Assembly (NCBI GenBank): GCA_040392005.1
Contig: JBEBWT010000079.1
Span: 1 to 5,547, forward strand
Length of the DNA: 5,547 nucleotides
Source: DASRQK01 sp040392005
Lineage (GTDB): Bacteria > Bacteroidota > Bacteroidia > Sphingobacteriales > Sphingobacteriaceae
Direction of reading: 5' to 3'
Made by a program: the position numbers and the translations under genes. Below the pieces are notes generated by a model. The model saw only the letters and a program-made list of their open reading frames with translations. It had not been told where the DNA came from and did no database searches. Below are positions 5,265 through 5,547 of this stretch, piece by piece (the stretch's first letter is position 1; every line of letters starts with the position of its first letter).

Positions 5265-5547
5265 ATGCCATCTTTCAATAAAAGGAACAGTCGAGACGAC
5301 AAATCCAAAAATCCCCGCGGGTCTTTCTCCAAGAACCCTGCCAAAAATAATTTCAAAGCTGATTCAGGGGACAACCGTGACGGACGTTATAGCCGAAAAG
5401 AGGGCAATTCCGAAGAAAGAGAGCGTTTTGATCCGACACGGAAAAAATCTTTCCGGGAGGAAAAAGGTCCTTACGGGAAACCAAAAACAGACAATTTCAG
5501 GGGTCGGAAAGAAGACACTCCTTACGGAAAACCAAAAACAGGCGGTT
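5265..5547 (+). CDS. Partial gene: basic low-complexity N-terminus, possibly an RNA pseudouridine synthase
   Basis: An open frame starts at ATG 5265 and runs off the right edge after 94 codons. The visible part is strongly biased: about 27 Lys/Arg, many Asp, Glu, Asn, Ser and Gly, and no Leu, Ile, Val, Cys or Trp. It should therefore be disordered and able to bind nucleic acid. Near the edge, P-Y-G-K-P-K-T appears twice with a 17-residue period. Such Lys/Arg/Gly-rich tails with P-x-G-K-P repeats are common in front of the S4 and catalytic domains of RluB/RsuA-type 23S rRNA pseudouridine synthases in Bacteroidota, so that is my best guess. An RNA methyltransferase, helicase or other RNA-binding protein fits as well, because no catalytic domain is inside the window. 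A TACCTTTG promoter element and a weak AGGG support the start. Confidence 0.75.
   Translation, partial: MPSFNKRNSRDDKSKNPRGSFSKNPAKNNFKADSGDNRDGRYSRKEGNSEERERFDPTRKKSFREEKGPYGKPKTDNFRGRKEDTPYGKPKTGG
5468..5541 (+). repeat. 51-bp period coding repeat (two copies, reaches the edge)
   Basis: A 23-bp unit at 5468-5490 recurs at 5519-5541 with one mismatch, in frame, 51 bp (17 codons) apart. The mismatch is the third base of a glycine codon (GGG to GGA), so the encoded heptapeptide is unchanged. More copies may follow outside the window. Confidence 0.7.

Overview
The window looks like ordinary chromosome from a Bacteroidota bacterium of moderate G+C. Several signs agree. Three sites match the Bacteroidota promoter element TAnnTTTG, and Shine-Dalgarno sequences are weak. 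There is a lipoprotein with a Bacteroidota-type surface-export signal. The ftsK-lolA gene pair is typical of the phylum, and the last gene starts with a low-complexity Lys/Arg-rich N-terminal extension of a kind common in Bacteroidota RNA-modification enzymes. I cannot place it below phylum.

Layout from left to right. Positions 1-181 are the 3' flank of a minus-strand lipoprotein gene and end in a strong intrinsic terminator (1-31). This flank also holds a second hairpin and a promoter-like element. The DUF4397 lipoprotein gene (182-877, minus) is divergent from ftsK (985-3522, plus), and the 107 bp between them carries overlapping candidate promoters and an 8-bp dyad. ftsK is followed at a short distance by a lolA-like gene (3570-4262, plus), probably in the same operon. 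The lolA stop codon overlaps the stop codon of a convergent soluble-type lytic transglycosylase gene (4259-5029, minus) by 4 bp. A 235-bp divergent intergenic region (5030-5264) then separates the transglycosylase from a plus-strand gene that runs off the right edge (5265-5547). The visible part of that gene encodes a basic, repeat-containing N-terminal extension.

Most genes have cell-envelope or division roles: a chromosome pump at the septum (FtsK), a periplasmic lipoprotein carrier (LolA), a peptidoglycan-cleaving enzyme, and a lipoprotein that is a plausible LolA client. This thematic link is inference; the strands and promoters suggest at least four separate transcription units.

I see no mobile element, CRISPR, tRNA/rRNA or defence system. 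The most unusual structure is the leader of the transglycosylase gene, where two tiny ORFs and the main gene are chained by two successive ATGA stop/start overlaps downstream of a good promoter. It may be coincidence, but it is testable.
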